The notes beneath the pieces were generated by a model. It was given only the letters and a program-made list of their open reading frames with translations. It ran no database searches and was not told the DNA's origin. A DNA stretch of 64,000 nt from Macropodus opercularis (lineage: Eukaryota; Chordata; Actinopteri; Anabantiformes; Osphronemidae): the NCBI GenBank assembly GCA_030770545.1, contig CM061096.1, positions 15,915,501 to 15,979,500 of the forward strand, written 5' to 3'. The translations under genes and the position numbers were made by a program. Of the stretch, positions 1 to 13,700 are shown one piece after another. The stretch's first letter is position 1, and every line of letters starts with the position of its first letter.

Positions 1-1066
1 GTGAAACAGACTGTTTCTTTTGGACTGTCAGAGTCAACTGTGTGTTCTGGAGATTGATTGCTTAGCTCAGCCATTACTAACAAACTATTGTTCAATCCCG
101 CAGAAATCTGGGGCTGCACTAACAATTACAGTCATAAATTAATCTGATTATTTTTGTTCAATCAATAAATCATTTGGCTGGAAGAAGTAAATTAAATTGG
201 TTCAGCGGTGATCTGGAATAAGCTGCTAGCAGCTGGCGTGATTTCCTACTGGACACAGTCACCTTTGAAACGTCTCTAGAACCTCATAAGAGTCCACCTG
301 TGCCAAACATTCTACAGATGTGTGCTTTTCTAAACCAAACAAGACTCACTAGACCTCTGATGATGCATGGACCTGGAAAATGTTGGGTGTGAGAAGGAGG
401 ACGTTGGCCAAGAAGGTGACCATGAACCCAACACTGGCTGTACCAGAGCTTAAGAAACCGTGAGAGTCTGTATCTCAGTAGTCCTCCATCATATGGGCCT
501 TTATTACATGTTGCTTAGACATCCTTATGCTGGAGCATTAAGTTATAGGAGGCTTCAGCTGGACCAAGATTGTTCTTGTTCTGACTTTCAGCACAACAGG
601 CAACGAAAGCCATCAGACCAAATAACGTTTAAATGGCTTCAGATCAATGTGTCCTTAAGTTGGAGCTGACAGACTTCACATACACTGAATAGTCAGATGG
701 AGCTTACAAAGAACTGCCAGCAATAATGGGATGAACTGCCCAAATCCAGGAGTGAGAGGCTTGTTGAGGATTTCCCAAGAAGCTCGAAGCTGCAACTGCT
801 GCTTAAGAGGCTTCTAATCAGTAGTTAATTAAAACCTAAATAAATCTGAGTTTTGATGTATAATCTAATAATCTGCAAACATTTATTACAATGTTTGATG
901 CGTAAAGTTTTACCTACTTAGATTGAAATCTTCAATACTGAAACAATTCAGTATGTGAAACTGTGTGAGCAAAATAAAGTGTAAAAGTTTCTTTGGTGCC
1001 GTTTAAATTGCAGGACTCTTATCTGCTCTAGTGCTTGTGAGGAAAGTTGGAGTGTGATGTACTTAC
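1..1066. other. ep300 intron, left edge
   Basis: AT-rich sequence following the donor site at 1061-1066. I looked on the minus strand for the next ep300 exon, which should begin the region after DDPSQPQT, and saw none, so this intron runs off the window. No repeat or RNA gene was recognised here. Confidence 0.6.
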
Positions 1067-1671
1067 GTCTGAGGCTGGGAGGGGTCGTCTCCCAGGGAAA
1101 CGCTCTCGCTCTGGATTTCGTTGAAACACTTCTCACAGAAGTGGTACCTGTCAGCAAGAAGCCCATATTTTGGTGAACTACACCGTTCGCCATCAGCACA
1201 GCCAATCACAGAGAGGGCACGAAGAAGCAGCCGCCAATCAGGGCAGGGCAGGACAGGCCAGGGGGCGGACACACAGGAGGAGGCAGAGGGCAAGGTACGT
1301 CGTCGCCAGGAGGAAGCAGCCAATCGTGACGCAGGTTTTTTGTGTGGGCGCGTGTTTTGAGTTTGCGCGTAAATTTCGGAGTGGATGATTGGTCACACCA
1401 AAGCAGGCCAATGCAGACATCACAAGCGTTAAAAAAAAAGGAGGGAGAGAAGGGGAGAAGGGAGGGGGGAGGGAGATGGGGAAGGTCAAAATGAATATTT
1501 AAAACAAAAAAAAAAGCGTAGGATAAACAGGTTACAGGTCAGATGAGGATAATGAAGGTTCAGAGAGGGAGGGGGGATGAGGGAGGGGCGGAGAGGATGT
1601 AAAACGAACAACCGACAAACAGAGGACAGAGAGCCAAGGCAAAGCAAAGATTAGCGTCAGACATTCAGTGG

Positions 1672-1707
<36 letters not shown>

Positions 1708-4700
1708 TTACAGCAACATGAGAGACCACTAGGAGCTGTGGAGGAGGAAGGGAGTGAGTCTCCAAACATGTAAGGGTGGATGAGGAAAAAATAAATAAAT
1801 GCTTAAGCAGCAGAGACCCATCATCCTTTGAGTTCATTTATAAAGTGGGAACCGTTCCTCTGGTGGTGAGAATAGACCCCCCTTCATAAGTACAACACAA
1901 TGTTACAGCGGTGCCACAAATAAAGACAGGAGCCCACTTTATGAATGACAATGTAATGATAATTAATGAAAATGAAGATGGTGCCAGCGTAACCATTTGA
2001 AGCCAAATTAAAGCTCATCTGCGATTGCACTGATTGATTGATGCTATAGGAAACATAAGCACTGTGCAAAACACAACAGGCCAGGTCGCCTGAGCATACT
2101 GGCTGTAAAACGTGTGACTATCAGTAACGGGCTCTCAACTCCTGTAGTGTATGATCTGTGGGTACTTGTGGTCCAAAGTGCCGACAGCCCTTACCTGTTC
2201 TGGTAGCTAAAGTAAGCAGCGTCACGTTGGATGGTGCATAATTGTTTTCCATAGCAGCAAAGAATTTGGGGGGAAAACTCGTACTGAAATAAGAGAGAGA
2301 CAAAAAAAACCAAAGAGTTTTATGACCCGGTTCATCTTAACAATTTGACACAATCCAGGTTCTGTTTAACATTATGTTGAGTCGTTGTCCAGCAACATTC
2401 CTACAATCACAAAGCGACTTGGAAGCCTTTAAATCTAATGTTTACACCGTGCAAACGAGGACACGTCATGTTTAACGGTATCAGACCACAAAACCCATCC
2501 AGGTCCACATGTGCACCTTTACACAAGCCAACAAGAACCGCGAACAGGACGCAAACATAGCGACACATAACGGATATGTTACACCTATAAGAGAGTTCTT
2601 ATTTAATAAATGTGCAGCACATTAAACCCCTATAATCAATAATGAATAACAATAAACAATTATGATATTAAATTAGCTCAGCACCAAATGAATTTAAAAC
2701 GTTTCCATCTCACCTTCCTCCCACAGCAGTATCCGAGGCCCTGCATGACAGGGTCGATCTCCGACTCAAACACCTCAGCCAGCTTGGAGCAGTACTTGTA
2801 GACGCGGGACGTCTTGCGATTGTACAGCCAGGCATTGTTGAACATCAGCCAGATATCCTCCACGTACTGCCACGGCTCTTGGTACTGGCCCGTGTCCAGC
2901 TTCCGCTTGATGGTCGACAGGTCCATGGGGTTCTTCACTATGTCAAAGTAGTCCTGGTTTGGAGGCGCCCCCACGTAGAGTCAAGCAGGTGTGAGAGAAG
3001 AAAGGATGGTTCAGCCGTTCGAGGAAGACGAGCATCAGCAGCGAAGGACCAGAGTAGGGAGAGAAGAGGGTGCAGGGGGACAATGTTGAGCACTGCAGAG
3101 AAGAAGGTTCACGTGCAAACAGAGAGACATGACAACTTCTGTCCTCCAGCTCTCTGCTTTGCACCCTACATTTAAAGACCCTAGCTGTCCGCACTGCACT
3201 ACAGCTACCAGGCGACTGCCACCACTTACATTTGACATAATTATGCTGCAATATCTGCATGATCCTGTAATTAATACCTGTTAAACAGTCATAAAAGAAC
3301 ATTTACTCATGCCACACAGTTAGGCTGAATAAAGCAAAGCTTTCAGGCCTGCGTGGGGAACAGGGTGCAAAAGAAGAAGAACAGAGCAGTGGCAACAGCA
3401 ACAGCCAGACAGATATTTACTGTTTTTAGCAGCATCATGATTAGCACTAACAACGCCAGCAGCAACGGTGACGTTAAAGCCAGCAGTGCTGCAGTCAAGC
3501 TACTGGATGAAACTCTAAAGTTCTGTTCCCATCGTCTGTGATCCACTTCTTCTCAAATAGAAAGGTTGTTTTAAGAAGGAGCGGAGAAGACAGCGAGGAT
3601 AGAAAGGCCTTTAGAAGATTCAACCAACAAATACGAGAGGCGCTGCTATTTTCAAAGAACAGGGTCCATATCAGAGTCGCCATGACAACAAGAGTTAGGA
3701 TACAGACCCTCATCTTTGAATGGAACCACACAAACAAACAAGTGATGCATATTACTGAACAGCAGAGCCAGGTTTACAGCATTCAACAAAACTGAGACTG
3801 CCACCAGTCAGTATCACTAAAACCCAGTTAATTTATTGAACAAAAACAAATTTAAATAAGACTACATCCTATCTAACCTACAGAGATCTTCCCACATGTT
3901 TCAGAGATGGTTAGATGCTCTACCGTCACCTTTAAAATTACTCTGAAGGTTGGATAGGATTCAATTCATTAGCCGGACTAGTTTTCTTCCTTGGCATCAT
4001 GTTGAAAGACTACATGCAACTTCCTTCATGCTGATCAGTCACTGAGATCAGCTTCCACAGCCAAGTCAGCGTCTCCTGTAAATCCAACTGTGGTTGCAAC
4101 GGCTGTTCTTCCTAGAGCTCTTCCTACTCATTAAACCCCTGCCGTCAGCTGCTACTGATTCTCTTGTTAAGTCTCAAACTTGCTCAGGCAAATCCTAATG
4201 ACGCCACAAATAATCTTTGGTTAAACATACGATTAAAACATCCTACATCTGACTTTCAAAACTAGAACTAGCAATTACTGTAACACTATAGTGATACTGC
4301 ATGTGGATGAACTCTGTTTTGTTATGTACTAGCTAACTTCCAATTTGTTTGGCAAAATATTTACCCGATAACTGAGTTACATATTGTAAATATACAGCAG
4401 TGGAAGTTGCATCACTTGACTGTGGGGGTTACTGAAGAAGAGGTGAGCCAACAGCCTGGTGCTCTTAAAAGCAGTATTTATGAAACTGCACTGCACGAGG
4501 CGGTTGAAGCCCAAACTGTCACCATATCATCAACGCAACATTGATTTTTAGTTTCAGATAAACTTGGTCAAATCTCAACCCACTCAACTTTGGATGCGAT
4601 GATGAGGCCATTGTCCCACCTCTGCACATGTCACAGTAAAACTACTACTGGTGAGGAACTGAACTCGAAAGCTAGCAATGGGATGAAACTGCAAAACATA

Positions 4701-7700
4701 AATTAAAGCCTAAGAAAAGTCAAACAAATGAAAGTGATAAATGAAAGCAAATGGCTCATGAACTGCTATAGTATCTGTCATTAATGACAGGATACCATTT
4801 ATTTGGCTGAACAGTCTGGTGGATCCTTGGGTCATGCAATCTGTGATTTACGTTACCAATAACTTTGCACTTGTAATTAAATTAAAAGCAAATGTCCATA
4901 AGAGCCGTTGCTTTGATTTACTAATAAGAAGAGGATAAAGAAAACACGTACACACATTCACACCAATACTCATTTTCTAAATTTCAGACATGCGACAAGA
5001 GACAAGTTAACTAAAATATTAAAGAAATTTGAAGCAGATTCACAAAATATGATAATATTTAGATGAAAATTAAAATCAAAGAAACAAAAAAGCTAATGTT
5101 TCAGAAGAGTTGAAGCAAAATGGCAGCCAGCGCAGTCCCTTACCAGGTTAGTTTTGTTACTAGTTCGAATACGTACGGGTATTCCCAGTAACTGGGGGTC
5201 CACCGGCTGACGGAAAGGAAGGGACTCAGGGTCCTGCCGGTATAAAGCTTCCAGAGTGGGCATCAGAGCCTGACGCAGCTCCTCCGGCTTAAAGACTGGA
5301 GGAGAAGGAGCAAGAGAAACACAGATGACCTCACAGACATCTAGCTGGATTTCCTGCAAGACATTTGTTTTATTCTAAATCGGGCTGTTACAACAGCTTA
5401 ATTTCCCATTGTTACATTTTTGCCCTGCTGTGGCATTTCTTTCACTGCAGCACACAAAAGCTTTCCAGGCAAAAAGATTCAGTGAGGGGACGTATTTGTT
5501 CCATCAAACCACCGGTGCTTGAGCCCAGGAACATGGCTAATAAACGATGATCTATCGTGGCCTCAATACTGTCAAACAACTTGCTACAGTCCGTGCCCCA
5601 AATTAGCACGAGTTCAGTTCTACACAGGCCTGTCACAGTAATTACATTATTGACTTGCTGTCCGCTATATGACCTGACCTCAATTTTTGCTGGCTTCTAT
5701 GTTACCTGTTGTTTTTGCATGAAAGCCAATCAACACTTTGGCCCATTGACGTGTTACGGCCTCCCATCTCAGGTTAGCCTCTAAACGCACCAGTTAGAGA
5801 CATCAATCAACAACACACTGGAGTCAACACTCACTTTTCTTCTTGCTTTGAGTGCTAGCTGGAGAGCTGTTGGAGGCTGCGGACCCTGGACCTTCCTCTT
5901 CTTCTTTGGGCTCCTTCTTCACCTCTGGCTTTTTGTCTTCATCTGTTAGTGACGATGACACAGACGAAGTTGTGTCCATGGGCTCAACTTTACATCCTTC
6001 TCCTGAGAGCTTCTCCTTCTTTATCTAGGAGGAAGATTTAAACACCATTACATGGACATCAGTACCACTAATTAGCCTATAATATGTTTGGCCAAAATCA
6101 ACATCCAGATGTTCTTCAGAAACTCATTTCAGTAATGGAGACATTCTTACCTCCGGTTTCTCCTCCATCTTCACATCTGGCTGCCCCTTGCCTAACTTTC
6201 CCTTGCCCTCTGCTTGGGTGTCAGTGCCTTCATCCTCCTCTTCCTCTTCCTGCTTCTTCACCTCCAGTTTGACGTCTTCGTGGCTGGGAGCAGGGCCGTC
6301 TGCTGGCGTGAGCTGCGAGTTGGGAGCAGTGCTGCTGTTGACAGAGGCTGGGGAAGACACCTGACCATCTTCTGTCTGAGACGGTTTTGAAGATAGCTGA
6401 AGCAAAAGCACAAAAAAATAAGCTAGAATCCCCCAAAAAATAAAGAAATAAGAAACTAGAAACTAAGATTTTTTAAATCACATATTACAATCATCATTTA
6501 CCATAAAACCTGAGAAGTCAGAACCAAAAACATTCATTTGGAAATATATTTTTGAACCTTTCTTATTCCTTATGAGTAAAAGGACTCTACAGATCTACAC
6601 AAAAGTGGTGAACTCACTGGAGTCCGAGGCAGTTGTGATGGTACATGAGCATTCTGGGTAGGCACTGAGGAAGCTTGACCTGTATGGGGCCCGGAAGATG
6701 GGACCCCCCCAAGGGGCTGCTGCGTATGCTGAACAGTCTTCTCAGCGTTCATCGCCTGCCCCGCTGGTGGTGGCAGCTGCTGCGAAGCTTGATGTTGCGG
6801 TTGTTGTTGGTTGTGCTGTGGAGGGGGCAGCTGGGGTGTGCTGGGGGTGTGAGGCTGTGGGGTTTGGGAACGAGGTAACGTGGGAGGCGTCTGATGGGGT
6901 TGAGGTGTTAAGCTGCGTGCTGGTGATGGGGAGTTTGTTCGAATGGGTGGACAGTGAGGGTAAGAGTTCGGCTGGGTGGAGGAGGAGGACGGAGGAAGGC
7001 TGGGTAGTGGTGTGGCACCACTGGCACTACCAGGCCCCATGGAGCTTCCAGGGACTCCAGAGCCTGGAGCTGCTGAGGCCGAGTGTGGTGCAGGGCTGCT
7101 GGCTGAGAGGGAAGGTGGCGTTGAGATCTGGTTCTGCTATAGAGGAAGGGACACAGGTTAGAGCAAGAGAAGCCAGGAGTCCCTAACACAGAAATAAGTT
7201 TTGTAAAAGCTGTAAGCTTTGAAAAAGAAATGAAAGAAAATATGACGAACAGCGCACTGTTGACTAGAAGATTTAATATGGAAGACGTCACAAAGCACAA
7301 ATAGTCTAAACCATCAAGACAATAACTCATCTCTCACAGCTCCCCAATGAAATATGAGCGAATATCCTAAAGGCCATTGACTTAATTATAGACTACCTAT
7401 CAATTCCCACAACGTGGCTATGAGGGACGAGGTCTATCTTCACCCGTTTGGCAGATTTCCCAAATCAAACTGAAGTTTTCATTACTTCACATTTTCTCTA
7501 TATTGGCAAAGCTGTCACTTACCGGTGGCACAGCAGGCTGTGCTACTGGCTGGTTAATGCCAACAGGACCAGAACCAAGTCCGGGACTCGACCCAGGAAA
7601 TTGGCTGGCAGGGAGGTATTGGTTCTGTAATTGCGTAGCATTGGGTTGACCCATCCTCAGAGCTCCCATACCCATCTGGATAAGACAACATTTAATAAAG

Positions 7701-10700
7701 TTAAAAACACTCAATACAGCCGCTTTCTTTTTAATGTGGAGGTTCAACTTTCACACAAGGTCAAATTAACTGGTGAAAAAATGACTTAAGGATGACAGTG
7801 CCAACCGGATTCATTGGAGAATTAGGGGGAAGCGGAGACCTCTGACCCATCGACTGAATCCCCATCTGGCCAAACTGGTTCATTCCTAAAAGTCAAGCAG
7901 GACATAAGCAGATTGAAAACAATTCAAAACGGAGTCAGTAAGTGTAGTGAGCGGCTAATGGGGAAAAAAACGACTAGCTACCAAGCGGTGCACCTTTCTT
8001 AGGCAGAAAGTAGTTTGCATGAACTACGCTCAGTGGCGTAGAGCAAAGAGAGCAAGGCTGGTTTTAGTGTGAGCCACGTTCAATAATCTCATTCAAACCT
8101 GCTCCTCTGTTTAGTTAAGATTGAAATGAGTCTTTCTGCAGGTTTGTCACCCAGCATTCCTTTGGACTCCATTCAATTACGGCTCCTAAACGTACCTGCT
8201 GGGTTCTGCATCCTGTTGACCATCTGACCGGGTCCAGATGGTCGGACCATAGATGGATCAGCATGAGGACCATCTGACAGGACAAAGACGTTGTGAATAT
8301 TATAGAATGTGGAACAATTAAGAGTTCAACAATTTAATGTCCATTTCAACATTACCACCTATATTTAATTGGGCGATGCAACCATTTAGGGTCGTTTACT
8401 TACTTGCGGGTTGCCCTGGGGCGATGGGTGGCTGTCCCATGCTGGGAGGGCCCTGAGGGAGGCCAGAGGGGGGCATGCCAGGTTGGCCAGGCATCATGCC
8501 CTGCTTCTGTAGTCGTGTCCTCCTTTTCTCCTCCAGCTCTTTTTGGATCTTGTAGATCTTCTCTGCCAACAAGTGATAATACTCCGCCTAGAAAGTGACA
8601 TGGTACAGCAGGAGGAGGATGTTACAGGACATAAAACATTTATCTCTTCATTCCTCAGCAGAGGCCATGTTACTTATTACGCTACATGTGCCAGTTCCTC
8701 ACCCTGCTGTTGGCTGACTCATACATGTCGCCCTCTACTTTTCGGGCATAAGCCACCAGGTTTTCCATCCGCCGATCCTTCAGTGCAGCAGGGTCAGGAG
8801 TAGGGAAGATGGCCTGCACACTGCTCTCACACACAGGCACAAGGGAGGGAAACGGGTACAGTCAGTTTCAGGACAGAATGATTATTTAAACTCAGCCCTA
8901 ATAAGATTGCGCTAGTATTTCAAATCTGTTCATTCAATCAGCTCCTGCCCACAAAGACATTTTTATGGGGTTTTTTTGCAGGACCATAGCCGACTCACAG
9001 CTTATGGACAAGGTGGTTGCGGAGGTCCTGCGTGATGTCATCATGCCAGGACTTCCTCATGCCTCCAGTTGAAGGAGGAGTTGCTGTGGGCATGGAGCCC
9101 AGGTTTCCCACAGCATCATTCATCAAACTGCAGGAAACAAAAGACACTGAGCAAAATGTTTTTAACACTTTATGGACATATTCTGACTACTGGCACGGAC
9201 TACTTTAATTTGAGGTTAATGTATAATCTGTCTTCATGTCACTGCCGGAAAAAAAAAATCTATTTTACTCTCTCATCTGATGTCTTTTTGAAATTATCTT
9301 GATGGGTTTTGTGGCATTCACTGTTATTAACTAATTGGGATTAAGTGACGGTACAGTGTGAAAGTCGTGACGATGATCAGACTTCAGAAATATCTGTGAC
9401 CAATGAAAAGCAGCCATACCTCTGTGCATTCATGCTGTTGTGCAACATGGCGTCTGGCAGCAGGCTGGACTGCTGGTTGGGAGGCTGCACTCCCACTCCT
9501 CCATTCACTCCCATGGAATTTCCTCCTGAAAGAGTTAAGCCATGTGCATTGTCTTTATATGCATTTTTAAATCAGGACATTTGTGATTAAGTTTTTGTGA
9601 CCTTTGTAGGCTCATGCAGAAAAGCAGCAGAGACTAACCCATGGTGTTTATAGGCCTCATCCCAGGCTGCCCCTGCAGACCCTGGTTTGGCATGTTGGCC
9701 TGTGGCGGTTGCTGCGGCATCTGGTTTCCTTGGTAGGTGAGTCCAAGTGCAGCGTAAGCCCGCTCTATGGAGGTGGGGTCAATCTGGCTGGAAGTATTCA
9801 GGTTTGGTGTGTTGGACTGTCCACCTGGCACAGCTGAACCTAAAGCGCTCGCTAAACCCACCGCAGCACTGTTTACAAGTGCTATGAAAAGTAGAAGAGA
9901 AGGGAGAGAAACCCAGAACAACAAAGGATGAGCATATGTGGATTCAGGTGTACTGGGAAACTTTACCAGTTAGTTACAAGACTCATTTAATGATGAATAC
10001 TGTGTTATTAAAAATTGCTCACATTGCTGGTTCCGCTTATCTCCAGCGTTTTTCAGTGGCAGACATACAGGACAGTCGTGTCGTGTGCAATTCTTCCAAT
10101 GAGAGATGATCTGTCTGGATGAGGCACAGTGTGCGACTGCAGGAGAAGAAACAGAAACAGTAAGAACGTTTGCGAAAAGGGAAGATGCGTGACAAAAAGT
10201 GAAATAAACAGTGGCAGCGTGAAGGAGAGTTGAGAAAATGGGAAAGGAGAACCAGAGAGGAGCCAGATATCAAGAAAGTGCGAATCATTTAATACAACAA
10301 AACTGCATCAAAATGGAGATTAGTAGAAGCAGAGAAGCTGGTTAAAGAGTGAACAGCATTATCATAAGGAAAAGCTCGGCATCAAAGCAAGTGATATTTA
10401 CGCTATTATGAATCCGACCTTTCATAAAACCAGCAATCAGGATAATTCAATGGACTCACCCTGGCAGGACTTGCCAGCCTGGCAATGAGTCATGTGGTTC
10501 AGCACATTCTTCATGGTGCGACAGTGGGGCAGGTTGCAGTGCCGCACTTCTCCGTTGGCCTGCTCCCTCCGCTGGCACTTGTGCGCATGGAGCAAGAGGA
10601 CCAGTTGCTGTTGAATCAGCTTCCGCTTCTCTGGGTCTGCAGTAGGGGGCGCTGCACCGGGACCTGCCCCTACGGCACTGAGCCCAACCTGTGCGCCTCC

Positions 10701-13700
10701 TACTCCTGCTGGTCCACTGACCGACACCCCACCGACGACTCCAGGCTGCTGCTGAGAGGCCTTGGGACACAGGAGACAGAAGCATTTACAATGGAAGACC
10801 AATACGACCATCATTTCAAATTACTCGACTTGGTGATACGAGAAGACAATTTAAAAAGTGCACATCAGAAATGTCCCATCTGATGTTCATTCATAATAGT
10901 TAAAGGCAAAACAGTGCACATATGCTAATCAACTACTGAAGACTCAGAAAAAGTACATGGTCTATTTCACAACAGTCCTTAAGAATGAACGAGCCTGTCT
11001 TTAATTACGGCCGAAGAGCCTGGCGTGTTACAAACAAACGAGCGAGCGCTAACTCCAGATACGCTTCCTACAAGGAGATCACAGTCGGTGCCCGACTGAT
11101 TGCAACACCCACCAAATCTGCACTGTTCATCCCAAGTGTTGTAACTTTCACAGGGCACACAAGGGAAACAAAAATATGTTAAGTAAAGAATGTCATCAAA
11201 TTAAGCTTTGAGGCAACTGTTTGAGAAACCGAGGTCTTTACAACATTCCCGTTCCTACGCTGAAGTGAAAAAGGCAGGTCAGATTAGTAGTAATGTCTTG
11301 ATTTGAGCTGAAAAATGTCACCTGTGTGCAGTTAGTAGCACATTTGCATGAACTACACCTATCTCCTAAAAAAAAAAAAGAGTCAACGTCAAAGAGTAAA
11401 CTGAGGTTTAAGTAAAACTTTCCAGCTACCAGGTTTAATCAGACAGAAAAAGTGATTCATCAAGGTCAGTTGATGTAAAGATCTATAACGGTTTCATCAA
11501 AGTGGTGTAGTATGATAAATAAATGCTATACATTATACATTTGATTATAAACCCTCGGGAGTGAAGTGTGCTTGGTCACCTGGACGCAGACATGTATAAA
11601 AACGTATAAAAACCCAGTTTCCTTTTCAAAATACACAGATTGTTAAAAGAAAACTTAACAATTTAAGTCTTCCATCAGAGTAAAAACTGGTTTTGCTGCC
11701 TTTCCTATTCTCACGCACAGTCATTTGTTTATCATACATACAGTCAGAGTTTTATAAAAGTTATTTTCCTTCTATCTGTTAAAAACAGATCCATGTGGAG
11801 TCCTTTCGCTTTAGTAAAAGAGACGCGTGTGTGAAGCTACTACGTTCATTGGGTTCTATTTTAAACTGTTCAGTCTACACATAAAGCCCTAGTTTAGTCA
11901 TCTGTACCAAAAAGGAACTATCACATCCTACCATGCCAGGCATGCCTTGACCCGATGGCGTCTTCTTGTCCATGTTAAACTGACTGGCCATACTAACAGG
12001 CAGACCCGCTTTATTCTGGAGCTGTGGGCCCAGCCCTGCTCCAGGCAGACCCTGGCCAGCCGACTGGCCGTACGGACCACCATAGGGGCCCGTATTGGCC
12101 ATCATATTCATCTGGAGAGGAGGAGAAAGTCGACAAAAAGGAACAGATAAAGACTTCATTAATAACTTTGATCATATTCAAACCTTCAAGTAACAAATGG
12201 GGATTATAATGCAACCTTAAATAGTATCCAACTACACCTAATGTGTTAACTCACTGAAAACATGCCTTACTTTACATAAGAATGAATAAATATCTGAGTT
12301 TTTGCTAGAGTTTGGACCTGACAGCAGAGGTCATGCTTGTCAACATATCTGAAAAAGAAGAATTCACACCATGCTGAAATTAAATTTCATTTGTTCTGTG
12401 AAATTTCTCTTGACCTTCTTTTGCTCTGTACAAATGCTGCTGGGTCTCCATATCCAACCCAAATCATTTTCAAATTCTTAAGCATTGGTTCAAACCTTTT
12501 CCTCTGCAACACTTCCAACCTCTGGCTGAAGATCCAAAACATGAATCCAACTGTGTAATACTACTTGTTAACTGCTGCTGTTTGACCAGCTGAGCCTCAT
12601 GTAGCTGCAGATGAAAACAACTCATCATACAGAGTATGAGAGGATAAAACTCGATCAATTCCACTGTGCACAATAATAATAAAGTAATTATATTAATAAT
12701 TAAACTACAGAACATAACCAAATTCAAAGAGAGACGGGTTCTCACCTCAGGCAGTTATAGTCCACACACTTATTAAACCACTTAACACAGAACTTCCTCC
12801 ACTTTAGAATAAAATCACAACCGTCATGCAGCACATCGACTAGATGGGAAGCTAACCATCAATACCACAGAGCCAGCAGTCAACAGTTTGTGAGTCCAAC
12901 ACATAACCACACTTACTGCCCTACGAAACTACAACAGATCTACAGCTTCACTTAGATCTGATGAGAGGTGTCTGTCCTCTGTGCTGAGAAGCTGAAAAAG
13001 CAATAGTGGATTCTGGACGCCAGATGAATTGATACAAGATTTACTGTGCATGGCAGACACACACATGGAGGCTGGATGAAAAGAACAAACCATAGGCAAA
13101 ACAAGACAGCAGCAGGCGGCAAAGGTGGAATTTATCCACTGTGGGATCAATAAAGAATTATCTTATCTTAGAGTGAAACATTGTATTGCTAAATTAAATT
13201 TGCTTATAGGAGTTGGGTAGAAATGCAGATTGTTGTGTCTGGTAATTGTCTTCTGCAAAACTTACTGGCGTTGATGGTTTGAGGAGAACTACATGCAGGT
13301 GCGGCATCAGTGCGGCATCAAAACCATGCAGTTATTGTAAAGTTATAAATTGCTGTTCACGCACCTTGTTGTACGATAGTTGCTTTAGGCGTTAAATGTA
13401 TGTGATGCAAGTGTGCTTACCTTGTTCATTGACCCAGGCTGCTGTGGTCTCATCCCCGTCTGCCCCCCAGGCCCCATTTGCTGAGGACCCTGCTGCTGTA
13501 GGGGATCCGCCATCAGGTTACTATTGCTGCCCATTCCTGCACTGCCTGGATAGCACATCCTCGGTGAGCCATTCATTACCTGCCCCCCCATCAGCGCTTG
13601 CTGCTGCTGTCCAGCGTTTCCCTTCTGGGCACCCATCATGGCAGCTGCCCGATTCAGTGCTGCCACCCCTCCAACCATCCCAACCTGCTGCATTAATCCT

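Noticed and set aside
6698..7186. 162-codon plus-strand open frame
   Set aside because: Antisense shadow of the Pro/Gln/Ser-rich ep300 exon 6618-7136; no independent support.
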